64,000 nt of DNA. It comes from Diphasiastrum complanatum. Its lineage: Eukaryota > Streptophyta > Lycopodiopsida > Lycopodiales > Lycopodiaceae. Positions within the stretch are counted from its first letter, which is position 1, and each line of letters opens with the position of its first letter. The stretch spans positions 39,319,800 through 39,383,799 of the forward strand of contig CM055092.1 in NCBI GenBank assembly GCA_029204225.1. Direction: 5' to 3'. A program made the position numbers and the translations under genes. The notes below the pieces were generated by a model. The model searched no databases, had not been told where the DNA came from, and was given only the letters and a program-made list of their open reading frames with translations. Shown in pieces: positions 22,271 to 35,351 of this stretch.

Positions 22271-23136
22271 TGGTGCGTTTTATCATGGTACTGGATGTAA
22301 AAATGATTTTTCTTCGCGTCATGATGCGGTAGTGACTGGGATGAAAAAAAGAGAAAAGGCTTTTAGGAAAAGGGGAAAAGACTTTAAAAACAGGAAAAAG
22401 GTTTCAAAAATTGAAAAGGCTAGATTCGAGTGAATGGAGATGGAAAAGGTGGCAACGAGTGTATAACATGTGGTTATGAAGGCTGATGAGAGCGTGTGCG
22501 AAGTTTGGTCGCAAACAGAGAACATTGGAAATTTAGTTGAAAATTCGGCAAGAGCTTCGCTGCGTGAAGTGCGAAATGACTCGAATTCTCCCCTTATATA
22601 GAGGAGAATTAGAGTGCGTATTAGGAGAAGTGCACTTTCCACTACTCAGTTCCAAACTTGTAGGGACCTTCTTCACATAATTCTAAGACCCCAAAAAAGT
22701 CTGCGAGAGTTCCTGAGCTGATTTGATTGCCCCCTACGAAGGTTCTACAAGGGTCTTGAAGGCTCCACGAGGGTAGAACTCTCTCAGGGAGGGAACTTGC
22801 ACAACTTTCTCAATTTTCAGGATTTTCAAGATCTGACCATATAGGCAGGTCAATTTCACTGTCCTGATTCCATTTCGGTTGTCTGTGAAGGTTGGTTTGG
22901 AGATCTTGATGGCATGCGAAGGTTCCTTAGATTTTGCTTTTTTGAACTCTCACCGAGACTCAATTTTGACTGATTTTTCACAACTAGCTCTCGTAGAGAT
23001 TTTTGCAGGTCCATCAGGGTCAAATATGACTATGGAGGCTTCAGTGGGTTCTCCTGTTGACAAAGAGTTGGATAAGTTACCCGCATTGGGAGAGCAGCCG
23101 GCCTGGAGAACTATAGTTTTTGAGAAAACTCCAGAA
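22271..23136. other. No gene recognised; junction DNA between copia relic and 5' LTR
   Basis: Includes an open frame at 22879-23214 (+) that runs into the LTR and resembles nothing I know. Possibly the leader/LTR of the minus-strand copia relic. Confidence 0.4.
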
Positions 23137-23861
23137 GCAAGTAAATTTTTGGGAAACTATCTGGATGCATTCCAGCACATCACAACCAACTGTATGACGC
23201 ATTTGACGACCTAATTAGCTGTCCTACTATTGGACGTTGCCGCATTTGATTAGTATAAATAGATGCTCATATTTCTACAACATTGATGCGATCAAGAGAT
23301 CAACAAGTATTGAATAATTAGCTCTCTCTCTCAAGTCTGCGAGCTTGGACACTCTTGAGCATTCTAGCTCACTTCTTTAGAGTTGATTAGAGATTGCTAT
23401 TGCACTCACTGCTTATTAGCATTGTGCTTAATTCAGACTTTTATTTAGTCGCTCAGAGATAGCTTAGAGTACGCGACTTCGATCCGCAAACTTATTGTAC
23501 TCATTTACATCTGTTTTGTTTTCATATTGAATCAATACTATCTTCTTATTGCGTTCAACTTCGTCTCAGAATGTTTTCGTTTATGTAGTTTTTTGCGACT
23601 GATTATTTGTCTAATGATTCAATGTGTAAATGTTTGGCTACGTAATCGCTGTAGTACTAATGATTCCAAAGTTAGCTACTATAAGATCGAACGTAATTTG
23701 TATGACTATTGTTTTGTTCGAAATTGATAGGCGTAGTCATGCATAGAGAAAGAGAGGAAGATAGTTTATTCCGCTGCGCACGATAAGTTTTCTTTGTTGT
23801 GGTTCGAATTCTTTTTATTCGATTCTTTTTTACCTATCTTTTTACACACCTCTTTCTAACA
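23137..23861 (+). repeat. Copia 5' LTR (5'-truncated)
   Basis: Matches 32199-32924 over its whole length with scattered substitutions. It carries a TATA-like 'tagtataaatag' near 23250 and ends ...TAACA directly before a tRNA-Met-type primer site. About 300 bp present at the start of the 3' LTR is missing here. Confidence 0.8.
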
Positions 23862-23875
23862 TGGTATCAAAGTGT
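23862..23875 (+). promoter_or_regulatory. Primer-binding site (initiator tRNA-Met type)
   Basis: TGGTATCAAAGTGT, close to the plant retroelement consensus TGGTATCAGAGC, immediately after the LTR end. Confidence 0.7.
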
Positions 23876-24147
23876 TGATTCTTCTTCAAGGCCTAATACT
23901 ATATTAGAGCGCAAGCTCTTATATTTGATATCTTTCGCAATATCAAAATATTCATTAGTTCGACTCAATTTGTTTCGGTATCAAAGGATTGATTTCTACA
24001 AAACGGTATCCTATTTGCAAATTTGTTAGCAATTAAGCCAAGTGCTTAATGAAATGAACAATCATAAGACTTTAAGGGATGGAAGTACTGTTGAATCAAG
24101 TTAAAACTTTATCCTCGTTGAATTTGGGCTTTCAGCCTTAACCATTT

Positions 24148-26110
24148 TTGGGGGAGAAGAAAGAGAAGAAACCAGAGGTGGTAGATGACTGGTTAACCAA
24201 GTGGACTGGTTATTTTAATCTCCACGCAATTCCTGACAAGAAAAAAATTGAGAGTATTGTTCTGTTCTTCCGAGGAAAGCGTTCGTCGTGGTGGCGTGAT
24301 TTGCAACCCAAACCCACTACGTGGGAAGAATTCATGGAAGTTTTCAAAAAGTCGTTTGTGGTTGCGGACACTCGGATTTCTATCAAAGATTTGTTTGTTG
24401 CAAAATGGGTACTCGGAGTTTGGACTCGTACTTACAAGAATTTATGGATTTATGGAACAAGGATCTCTCATTCGATGCGAAACTGGCACTCTGACAGTTT
24501 ATCCTAGGTCTGCCAGCAGATTATCAGAATGAGTGTAAGCGAAATGTGCTTCAGGCTTTTGATACGTTTTACGGGTCACGAAAGCTCATGGTGGTGGCAT
24601 CCAGGAAGCAATTTTAGGCTAATTCATCTGGACCCAGTCAGAAGAAGAAAAATAAAAGAGTTCGTGACAAAAAGCCCAAGTATTTTGACGAAATGAATCA
24701 ACTTGCATCAGAGTTTAGACAAAAGAAACAAATGTCCCAAAAAAAGGCTAGGAAAACGAATGTGTGTTTTCACTATAGTAAGCTTGGACATGTTATGAAA
24801 TTCTGCCCAGAACGAAAGAAAGGCACAACTCAAGTCATTGAGATGCCAAGTAAAGAAAATCTAAAATTGAAAGTTAACAAGGTTAATTGTGAGTGTGAGT
24901 GTTCATTCAATACTGCTTCATTCTTGCCAAATGAATTATTTCATTTAAAAGACACAGTTAAAGGACTTGTAATAGGTATATTGGTGGATAGTGGATCTAC
25001 TCATAATTTTATTAGCTCTGGTCTTGTGCAACTCGGCCTGGAAATTGAAGCCAGTGATCATAGATATAAAGTATATCTAGCTTCAGGTGCAGAGTTGGAG
25101 ACATGGGATGTAAAGTTCCAAAACTTGCAGTTTGGATCCAAGACTATAGAGAGTTAACAGATTTTCATGTTTTAGATTTCGCACGTACGGACTTAAGCCT
25201 AGGGTATGAGTGATTATTTAATAAATCCCCTAATATATATTTTGAGAAACATGTTCTAGGCTTTTAAAAGGGTAACGAAGTAGTTACACTATTTGGAGAC
25301 AAATATGTACATCCATCTGGGATGATTTCATTTGTTAATGTAATGGAAATTTTTGATTCACATTATGAAGTTTATTCTTTATTTGCCAAACCCATTTTGG
25401 ATTTTTTAGAAATGCATCCAAGTAGTTGTGAATTGTCGAAATTTTCTAACTCAGTGGACTTAGATCAGGAGCAAATAGAGAAGACTAAGATATTGTCTGA
25501 ATTCAAAGATGTGTTTTCAATTGAATTACCTCATGGAATACCACCGTCTAAGTCGGTAGACCAGATGATTGAGTTAATTCCAAGTCGTCACCCTATCTCT
25601 AGACAACCATACCGGTTTTCTCATAAGAAGAGATAAATATTACTAATCAAATTGCAAATTATCTTAAGATGGGTCATATTCAACCAAGTAAGTCACCATG
25701 TCACCATGGGGTGCTCCTGTTCTTTTGAAAGCGAAGAAAGATGAAGGCTTTCGGTTGTGTGTTGACTACAAGGGGTTGAATAAGGTAACTATTAAGAATA
25801 AATATTCATTACCCCGTATGGATGATCTGGTAGATCGTTTGGGTGGAGCTAAATACTTCACAAAAATTGATCTTAGAACCGGATATCATCAGATAAGGAT
25901 TCATTTGAGAGATGTGCAAAAGACTGGTTTTTGGATGAGATTCAGTCATTATGAGTTCCTTGTGCTTCCTTTTGGGTTGACGAATGCACATGCTATATTT
26001 CAACAAATGATGAACGATCGTTTTCGTCCATACCTGGGAATTTGTGTAGTTGTATTCTTAGATGATATTCTCATCTACAGTAAAACACTTAAGGAGCATT
26101 TAACACATAT
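24148..26110 (+). pseudogene. Ty3/gypsy gag-protease-RT fragment inside the copia element
   Basis: Retrotransposon gag domain at 24148-24500 (WWRDLQPKPTTWEEF), a degenerate zinc knuckle (CFHYSKLGHVMKFC, second Cys replaced by Tyr) at 24763, protease VDSGSTHNFIS at about 24983, and RT at 25698-26105 ([45 protein letters not shown]). Several stops and frame changes. The RT ends abruptly at about 26110, and RNase H and integrase are missing. It is a separate family from the gypsy pair at 44.7-58.8 kb. Confidence 0.75.
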
Positions 26111-27555
26111 CATAACTATTGGGGCAAAGGAGAATAGAAAATGCGAACGGAGAAGAGAGCATGAATATTGCGGAACAGCTCTCTCATCACAATCAGCTGC
26201 TAGATGCAAAAACAGTCTAATAGAAAGCTTATGCTAAGTATAATCACAGCTTTAAGTGTTCTAGTTGCCCAACATGATCTTAAAAATTAGTTCATACTCA
26301 CAAAAACGAGAGTACAGTCCACCGAAGAGATTAGAAATGGTTTGTGTGTGTGGTATTACTAGAAATCAGATTCAATATGAAGTTTAGTTCTGAAATAGAT
26401 GGAAAAAGAAGTATGATATCGCGAGCTCCTCAGGCGTGAAAGACAACCATCGTCTGATCAAAAGCGAAGGAGTCGTAGACATCCGTGTTTTAATTAGAGT
26501 GAGTAAACAAGCGCGATCAAACAATGATAAAGTGCATTCAATCACAACAAGCATTCACCTACGTGTTATACACAGATAGAAAAACATGCTGCTCCTATAT
26601 TACACTGAAGCACAATAAAATAGCAATTACAACCAAAATGGCGGCATAACTGGGAGGCTCAAAATCATGTTTGTCATCTACTTAGACAAGCCATTGTACT
26701 TGGAAGTACAAGCTTGAGATGACAATTGTACATTGTGTGAATGTTGAGCGGACGAGGACGTCGAAAATTCTCTCACTTTGATTTTATGTGAAGTGGCTTT
26801 CTCTCACTTCGCATTTTTGAGAAGTGGCTAAGAATGTTCCTTGTTGAAAATACACGACTGTCGAGCTTTTTATTCTCTCTTCGAGATTTTGCAAAAAAGT
26901 CGACAGTGCCCTTAAAAAGGCGACACTATCCTTAAAAAGATGATGGTGCTCTTAAAAAGATGACAATGTCTTTAAAATAGGTTAACTTCTTCAAAATAGT
27001 TGAAAGGAAGAAGTTGAAGGCAAGTGTTGTTTTTTCGAGAAAATGCGAAAAAGCCGACACTGTCAAAATAGTTGAATTGGTGAACTATGCTGAAGTGTCA
27101 CATTTCGGAAAAAGCCGACACTGTCGCTTTTCAAGAAAAGCCGACACTGTCGCATTTCGGAAAAGTCGACACTGTGTAAAACATAGTTCATTTCTGCAGA
27201 CTATTGCGACACTTAGTGTATTTCTGCAGAGTTGTTTTTATTGCTAATTCGTGAAAGTTCTTGAAGATGGCTAAGTCTTCAATGATCTTCATATAATTGA
27301 ACTTAACATCTGAACTTGAAATTATGATAGGATTGGTTACCCTTTGCTAGAGATCAGCCGGAAGCCCGTTGTAGATGTTCTTCAAGTAATTTAGCTGTCT
27401 AAGTTATGATTCCTACAGATAATAGATGAGCAGACTTTGAACCCAAAATAGGTTTCACCTGACCCTAGATCAAAGATCAATAAACGTGCAGGAAAATTCA
27501 TGAAATATAAATTAATCATTCACCAAGGAAACAATTGTGGGCTTAATTTCCAACA
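26111..27555 (-). repeat. Probable LTR of a minus-strand copia element
   Basis: A minus-strand polypurine tract (AAGGGGGAT, 27556-27564) follows the copia RNase H end and is followed by TGTTGG, a typical copia LTR start, at 27555 reading down. The far end is not clear; 26111 is where the gypsy RT stops. It contains short repeats of AAAAGCCGACACTGTC between 27045 and 27180. No genes seen. Confidence 0.45.
27045..27180. repeat. AAAAGCCGACACTGTC short repeats
   Basis: Four occurrences with minor changes, spaced 20-70 bp. Weaker relatives (GTCGACAGTGCCC, GGCGACACTATCC) lie at 26898-26960. Confidence 0.7.
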
Positions 27556-27569
27556 ATCCCCCTTAGGGT

Positions 27570-28135
27570 CATAGTTGGTGCCTTGGTATTTTCGTCAAGT
27601 TTAGCATGTTGAAGAACTTCTGATGCTTGATCATGGGAAGCGCTTTTGTGAAGATGTCTGCGACCATTTCTGTTGTGGAGCAATATTGAAGGATCACTTG
27701 CCCTAAGAAAACTTTCTCCCGAATGAAATGATATTGGATTTCTATGTGCTTGGATTTGCCATGAAATCTGGGAATACAGCTCAAGTTGTCACACAAAAAA
27801 ATGGTGGTAGCATTGAACTGAGTGTGATGTAAGTTGTGAAGTAACAACCTGATCCATACAGCTTTTTTTGAAGCTTGACATGCTGCGATGTACTCTACCT
27901 CGGTCGAAAAAAGCACAACTAATTTCAACCTCCTTGAGTTCCACGAAATCCGTCCCCCTGCTAGATAGAAATAGAACTTGGAGGTAGATTTTCTGGTAGA
28001 GACTGTTCCTCCCCAATTTGAGTCGGAGTAGCCTCGCAAGATGAGTGAGTCGATGGCATTTTCATCATAATATAAAATGTGATCTAAACTTCCCTAAATA
28101 TATCTCATCACTCTCTTTAACGCTTTCCAATGAGA
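27570..28135 (-). pseudogene. Copia RNase H / pol C-terminus, minus strand
   Basis: From 28135 down: HWKALKRVMRYI then a stop, then from 28039 an open frame of 156 codons with RGYSDSNWGG, RISWNSRRLKLV, TEVEYIAACQASKKAVW and SKHIEIQYHFIREKV, ending TKIPRHQL. This is the standard end of copia pol, followed by the polypurine tract. It is cut at about 28135, where a plus-strand copia RT begins. Confidence 0.75.
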
Positions 28136-28139
28136 AGAC

Positions 28140-29287
28140 CAAACTAGCTCAAACAGATCTGGAGAAATTCAAGAAGAAGCATCATCGTATCTTGGTTAAC
28201 CAAACGTCCGTAGATCCTCATGGACTCAGACGGTTCTTGAGAGGTATACACCTCAATCATTCTGGACTTCATCAGAAGAACACGAGACCCTAGCCGAAAC
28301 AATTAACTCCAAGGATGTTGTGAAGTGGCAAGAAGCTATGGAAAGCGATTACAACTCACTTTTGACGAACCAGACCTGGACACTAGTCGACTTCTCCACT
28401 CAGAAGAGAGTTATCGACAACAAGTGGATCTTCAAGAAGAAGATCAATTCTGATGGTTCCATTGCTAAATGGAAAGCACGGCTGGTGGCTAAAGGATTCA
28501 CTCAAGTCCAATGAGTGGATTATCAAGAAATTTTCAGTCCTGTTGTCAAGATGCAGTCAATCAGAACTCTGATTATGTTAGCAGTCGCGAACGACCTCAA
28601 AATGCACCAAATGGATGTCAAGACAACATTTCTCAACGACAATGTCGAGGAAGAGCTGTATAACTTCCAACCGGAAGGATTCGAAGTCAAAGACCCAGAG
28701 CACAAAGTAGCAAGCTACACAAAGCAATCTAAGGTCTGAAACAGGCCGCAAGAGCATGGGTCGATAGAATCAACTCTTATCTCATTCAGTTAAGATTTGC
28801 AAACAATTCAGCTGATTGTAATGTTTATTTGAAGCATATAGGCACCAATTTAGTTCACATAGCTCTTTACGTAGATGATGCGTTTATTTTGTCTAGCAAC
28901 ATTTCTCTTCTGCACACTACTAAGAGTGATATGTCAACGGAATTTGACATGACTAATTTAGGAGCTGTCCATTTTTTGCTAGGAATTCACATTACTAGAA
29001 ATAGGCTTCAAAAGAAGATCTATATTAGCCAGCACGCATATCTAAAAGGCATTTTAGAATAATTTCATATGTCTGATTGCAAACCAATTGATACTCCAAT
29101 GGATCCAAGTATAGTGTTGACTAAACGTACTTGTGCTAATTCTGATAGTGAAGTACTAGACATAGGGAAATACTCTTATCATTCACTAATAGGATCTTTG
29201 ATGTATGCAATGTTGTGTACTAGACCAGATTTAGGATACATTGTTAGCATGTTAAGTCAATTCATATCTAATCCTAGGATCTTATTA
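28140..29287 (+). pseudogene. Copia reverse transcriptase, plus strand, fragment 1
   Basis: WQEAMESDYNSLLTNQTW at 28326, NKWIFKKK, a stop at 28512-28514, then VDYQEIFSPVVKMQSIRTL, HQMDVKTTFLNDNVEEELY, the catalytic box ALYVDDAFIL at about 28862, and SDCKPIDTPMDP near 29070. The frame changes at about 28736, and a stop occurs at 29060. It runs into a GAG-pre-integrase piece at about 29288, so RNase H is replaced. Confidence 0.75.
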
Positions 29288-31888
29288 TTAGTAAGTAAAA
29301 TTACATATTTAGGTCATAAGGTGGAGTTTGAATCTGATCAATGTAGAATTATCGATAGGAGTAATAAGATCCTTGCACTCGGTAAGAGGCATGGATACTT
29401 ATATAGATTGGCACATTGTTATTCTGATTCTAGTCAAGCCTTGAAAACTTCTGTTCTTGTCAATAAAGCATTACTATGACATCGTCGCTTAGGACACTTA
29501 AATCATTCGTCTGTTTCAAACATGTCCAGACAATCTCTAGCACTTGGTCTCAACTATCTTTCTGGCAAAGTCGATCTCCCTGTCTGCCATAGTTGCATCC
29601 TTGGAAAGCAGACTAGGATTCCTTTTAGATCGAGTCATAGGCATGTATCAAAAGGTCTGTTAGATGTTGTTCATTCAGATACACGTGGACCTACGCAAAC
29701 GCCATCATTATTAGATGCAAAGTATTTCATTACCTTTATTGACGAATTCTCCAAAAGAACAACTGTTTACTTCATCAAGCAAAAATTAGAAGCTTTCATC
29801 AAGTTCAGACGATTCAAAGAGCATGCAAAAAATCAAACTGGTATACGAATCAAAGCACTGAGATCTGCAAATGAGGGAGAATACATCTCCACTGAATTCA
29901 AGGAGTATTGTCTCAATGACGACATTGAGCAACAATACATTATCTCCTAACGCCTCAGTCAAATGGTCTTGTTTAGAGAAAGAACAGAACCTTGGTCGAA
30001 TCGACAAAGTGCATATTATCACATGCGACACTTCTAAAGTCCTTCTGGACTGAAGCTGTTTCAACAACAACCTATATTTAGAACAAATGTCCTGATAAAG
30101 GTCTCCTAGACAAAACACCATTCGAAGTTTGGGCAGGTACCAAACCCTCTTTAACAAACTTACAAGTTTTTGGATGTACTGCTTATGCGCAGATTCCTCA
30201 TGATCTTAGGTTGAAGCTCAACTTCCAGGATATTAAATGTATTTTCATCAGCTACAATACTTCAAATCAAGCCTACAAGTTGTTTGATCCCATCGAGTCG
30301 AAGATATTCGCTAGTCGGGATGTCATCTTCATCGAAGATCAATTTATCGACCTCAAGGAAAAAGACAAAGCCCATATAACCGACTTGTCTGACTCATCCG
30401 ACATATTGAACTTTGAGATTCCTCAATCGACTAATCCCATTGAAAGTCCAAGCTCATTCACTTTCGACGAACAACATATTAACGGCGAATCTGAAGATGA
30501 TGATGTTGCAATTCAGCAACTACAGTATGATGAAAAATGATCAACTTCCTCTATTTTCCAGAAGATCATCAAGAACTAACAGACCACCTATTAGGTATAT
30601 CGATGAGTCTGCAGCCTACCTTGTTCAGGAGCCGACAACTATTGAAGAGCCACTCAGTCAGCCCGATTCCGATCTTTGGACATAAGCTATGGATAAAGAG
30701 TATTCATCTCTTATCAAGAATCAGACATGGACGATTGTCGAATTGCTAGCAGAAATGTAGTTGATTGCAAATGGATTTTCAAAGTCAAGTACAAAGCAGA
30801 TGGAAACATCGATAGAAGAAAAGCCCTGACTTATCGCCAAAGGATTTTCTCAGGTATACGTTGATTACACTAAGACCTTCAGTCCAGTAGTCAAGCATTT
30901 TTCTATTAAATTTTTATTATCATTTGCCGCTGCAACAGATTTGGAAATATATCAAATAGATGTACAGACAACATATCTCAATGAAGTTATTGAAGAAGAC
31001 ATTTATATGGTGACAGTATCGATCTGATAAAAGAAGACAAGACAATGCTATCTTCTGAATTCGATATGACCGATCTGGGCGAAGTTCATATCTGTCTTGG
31101 TATTCAAATCCTTAGAAACATAAATCAAAAGTTGATCTACAATACTCAGCAGAGGTATAGTGTTTCCAAACAATCGAAGAGAAGGAGCAGATGCGTGAGT
31201 ATCTTTATCATTCGATAATAGGATCTCTTATGTACACAATGATCTGTACCAGGCCAAACATAGCTTTTGGAGGCAGCTCCCTAAGTCAGTATATGACTAA
31301 CCCTGGTATGACACAGTAGAAGTCTCTTATCAGAGTCATGAGATATCTTCTATGGACTTTTGCATTTGTTATGGAACAGTCGACAACGACAACCTCAATT
31401 TACTCATTGGTTACACAACTGCAAGTTGGGCAGGAGATGTAGACACTCGTAAATCCACTTCTAGATTTACTTTCTTCCTCAACAATAGTCCTATTTCTTA
31501 TAACAGTCGAAAGCAATCTTTGATAGCTCTATCTTCTATAGAATCAGAGTATATTATAGTTTCACAAGCTACAAAGGAAGCAATTTGGTTGAGAAAGTTA
31601 CTTTCAGATATAAGTCTGAATCAATATGCTCCGACATTACTATTTTGTGATAATCAAAGTGTGATTGCTTTGTTAGCCAACCCTAGATTTTATTCTAGGA
31701 GTAAGCACATTGAACTCAAGTATCACTATGTCAGAAGCAAAGTTCTCGACCAAGAGGTCAGATTGCAGTACTGTCGAACGCAAGATATGACAACAGATAT
31801 TTTTACCAAAGCATTAAGCTTGGATGCACACACAAAGTTTTGTGCAGAACTAAGTTTAAAGGTCAAGGCATTCATGGATTCAAATTAA
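29288..31888 (+). pseudogene. Copia integrase - RT - RNase H, plus strand, fragment 2
   Basis: GAG-pre-integrase and integrase zinc region (HRRLGHLNHS, CHSCILGKQTRIPF at about 29580), integrase core (DVVHSDTRGPTQTPS, YFITFIDEFSKRT), then VFGCTAYAQIP, RT start at about 30680 and FSPVVKHFSIKF, QIDVQTTYLNEVIEED. A deletion at about 31010 removes the catalytic YVDD region. RNase H at 31352-31888 (GYTTASWAGDVDTRKSTS, SIESEYIIVSQATKEAIW, SKHIELKYHYVRSKV) is well preserved. The polypurine tract AAGGGAGAG precedes the 3' LTR. Non-functional. Confidence 0.75.
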
Positions 31889-31895
31889 GGGAGAG

Positions 31896-32924
31896 TGTTG
31901 GATTATTCTCTTACTAATCGACTAATCGACATTTTAATCTTCGTCCAACTTTTATCCAGAGCTTAAGATTTCTTCGTGTTTTTACACAGTCTGCATAACT
32001 ACTCGGATACAATTTACAATGTCGGCATTTAGGGATTTTCACCTTTTGGGATTCTCTCTCACTTCGATTTTTTCACAAAATACTAGATGCCTCAAATGTT
32101 AAGGAAATGATTTTAGCAAAGACCTTCGTGTTTTTTGCATTTTTCGCAAGACAATTTATTGTTCGTCTTAAAGGCTACAGACTTGCTCTAACAGTTTAGC
32201 AAGTTTTTGGGAAACTATCTGGATGGATGCCCGCACATCACAGCCAACTGGATGACGCATTTGACGACCTAATTAGCTGTCCTACTATTGGACGTTGCCG
32301 CATTTGATTAGTATAAATAGCTGCTCATATTTCTACATTTTACAAGATTGATGCGATCAAGAGATCAGCAAGTATTGAATAATTAGCTCTCTCTCTCAAG
32401 CCTGTGAGCTTGGACACTCTTGAGCATTCTAGCTCACTTCTTTAGCGTTGATTAGAGATTGCTATTGCGCTCACTGCTTATTAGCATTGCGCTTAATTCA
32501 GACTTTTATTTAGTCGCTCAAAGATAACTTAGAGTACGCGGCTTCGATCCGCAAACTTGTTGTACTCATTTACATCTGTTTCATTTTCATACCGAATCAA
32601 TACTATCCTCTTATTGCGTTCAACTTTGTTTCAGAATGTTTTCATTTTTGTAATTTTTGACGACTGATTATTTGTCTGATAATTCAATGCTTAAATGTTT
32701 GGCTATGTAATCATTGTAGTACTAATGATTCCAAAGTTAGTTACTATAAGATCGAATGTGATTTCTATAAGTATTGTTTTGTTCGAAATTGATAGGCATA
32801 GTCATGCATAGAGAAAGAGAGGAAGATAGTTTATTTTGTTGCGCACGATAAGTTTTCTTTCTTGTTGTTTGAATTCTTTTTATTCGATTCTTTTCGACCT
32901 ATCATTTTACACTTCTTTCCAACA
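31896..32924 (+). repeat. Copia 3' LTR (1,029 bp)
   Basis: Starts TGTTGGATTATTC right after the polypurine tract and ends TTTCCAACA. The last 726 bp match the 5' LTR at 23137-23861. TATA-like tagtataaatag near 32310. Confidence 0.8.
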
Positions 32925-35351
32925 TACTTTTAGTTAGATATTACCTTTCTCTCAATTTCCACTTCCTCCAAGGGCCCTGGTCCATATCAAATTAGACGTT
33001 CTTCCATTTTAGATGTTGGCATTGCTTCAAGTGTTTCTCAATCCTCCTTGCTTGGCTCATAAGATTATCTCCATCATTATTATTTCCTAGATCACAAAAA
33101 ACACAAATTTTCAACTTGTTTGCTGAATAATATCAAAGTTAAACAAATCAACAAGACAAAATCTATGATACTTTGATTTGATCATACAAAAAAACTAACA
33201 AATTTCAAACATCACACTAAGGTAATTTTTATAGTGCAGTCTTTATGATATGCTAGTTTTTCATTTATAATACTAATAGCAAATCGATCAAAAACGACAC
33301 AAATTAAAAAGGACCAAACACTGCTAGATGTAGCACATAGATATGGTATGTATTTAATTATCTTATTGAAATTGATGTATTTTTGCAATCTGTTTGCACT
33401 TAAAAAAAGTCACTCAATGCCTATCCATTTAAGTTTGATAAATTCAAGATTTTGGAATTTAACATTGTTTTCTTGCTTAGATTTCTTTTGGACACACAAA
33501 AAAAAAAAAAAAGGACTTAAACACATCACGGAGGCTGGCATGCTTTGGCCAGGTTTTCATCTATTTGTTGCAAACTATTATTTTGCAATATAACTACGTG
33601 CAAATTCTTAGTGAGCAAGCTCTTCTTCTTCCTTATTTTGTGCAAAAATATGTTGTGAAATGATGTGGAGGGCATCTAATCATTTTGAATTTGGAGAGAT
33701 TTAGTAGAAGCGGATGACAATCATAATCAAGCTTCAAGATTTAAAAAAAATGTATGGCAGCTTTGCTCACCAACAAGCATACTATCAAACAACTCTTTTT
33801 CTTGCATTGTTGATCTCTTTGCAACTCAAGGTTAAGTCACTTAGGGTTGTCATCCCTAAGCAAAGTAGCTTACTGGCACAAAAGATTAGGTTCTACGCAT
33901 GGACTATATATGACTTTTCAAAACAAGAACGAATGTTAGGGTCTACGCATGGATTATATATGGCCTAATTGAAAACATTGTTGGGCAAAGCCTATTATAG
34001 GCTAGATGAGTTTTTGCTAGTTGCAAGTCAATAAGCTTTGTATGCCAAGTGTGCATAGATAAAGATGTCGTGTGCCTAGCCCTCAAGTCTAACTATCAAC
34101 TTCGTGAAAATAGCTAAACAATGTTTAGAAATCGAATCTCCAGCACGAAAAATAGCTATGCTTGCCCATAAATTAATTTTCTGTGGTACCTTGGTTTTTT
34201 AAACTTTAGTGTTGTTATATTTTATGAGCAAAAACTTGTTATTGTTGAAAATCATATAGACCTTGCAAATTTTGGTTAGCAAAAATGAGTCTCTTGCATG
34301 CATAGAATAGAATTTAGAAACAAATCAGGCTATTAAAAAAAGACAAGTCACACTAAGATAAGATAAACTGTGAAGAAATATGGGCTACATGGCAGTGTCT
34401 GAACAACTGATAGCAATAATGTTGCTCCTTAGCGCAATGGAGCGCGAGCCGTGAAAATGCAATAAAAAAGGAGAATCCTTCTCTAAAAATTTGGAAATGG
34501 GAACAACAATCTGTGAGTAGAGAAATTGTAGTCTAGATTCTCGAGTGAAGCAGTAGCTTGTAAAAAGAACAATTATCTCATTCTATTTCTATGGAACCAC
34601 GAGCAACAAGTAAATGTGAAAGTACAATCAAAATGGCGGTTGGGAATTGAAATTTTGTGTCCGCGGAGCTGATCCCTTCCTCTCATCCCCTCTCTACCTT
34701 AGGAATTGCCTCTGTTGACCATAACCATGCACCTAACTCTCCAAGTATACATGTGTCTCACAACCATTGGTGGGAGTGTTCCTTCTACATCCAGCCAAGG
34801 AGAACCCATAGCATGCATGGTAGTAGTTCTATAATTAGTGCACATAGCCTTTTGAAATATAAAAATGTCAAGGGTTATATAGAAGATGAAATAAGATATT
34901 CAATATGTTTTATTGTTGATCCACTTTAATACCATGCATATTGATCAAGTTTCACATGTGCGTCTGGGCAATAACAATAGCTAGTTTGATTGGTGAATAT
35001 TGGCAAGTGCTCACATACATACTTTCTGTCTGTTGCATAGGGCTCAAAATCAAGTTATTTTGGTTCAAGCTCACGGGAAGACCTTTCGAGTGTGGTGAAT
35101 TTAGGCAAGTATACCTCTTCTACAACTTCGAAGCCAACAGAAAGAGAGACATGACTTGGTGTTTGGCATTAGCAAGACTAAGGAGCTAGTATCTATGACT
35201 ATAATAATCTTCAAAACCATCGAATCTATTGAAAATTCATTCACAGAAGATGCACATCAATTAGATAGGATAATCAATCAAAAGTTGGGAGCTGGAGAGG
35301 CCGCTTGTCTAAATTTTTTACATGTCGTTGGTTTGGTTTTTGTTTTTAAGA
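32925..35351. other. Intergenic, no gene recognised
   Basis: A/T-rich (with a short A16 run at 33500). A ~25-bp word 'tctacgcatggattatatatg' occurs twice (33891, 33941). The small ORFs have no family resemblance that I can see. Confidence 0.5.

Noticed and set aside
22319-22642. Minus-strand 107-codon hydrophobic ORF
   Set aside because: No motif, no splice or promoter context; probably chance in A/T-rich DNA.
27045-27180. Spaced repeats as a CRISPR array
   Set aside because: Irregular spacing and degenerate 16-bp words within a probable plant LTR.
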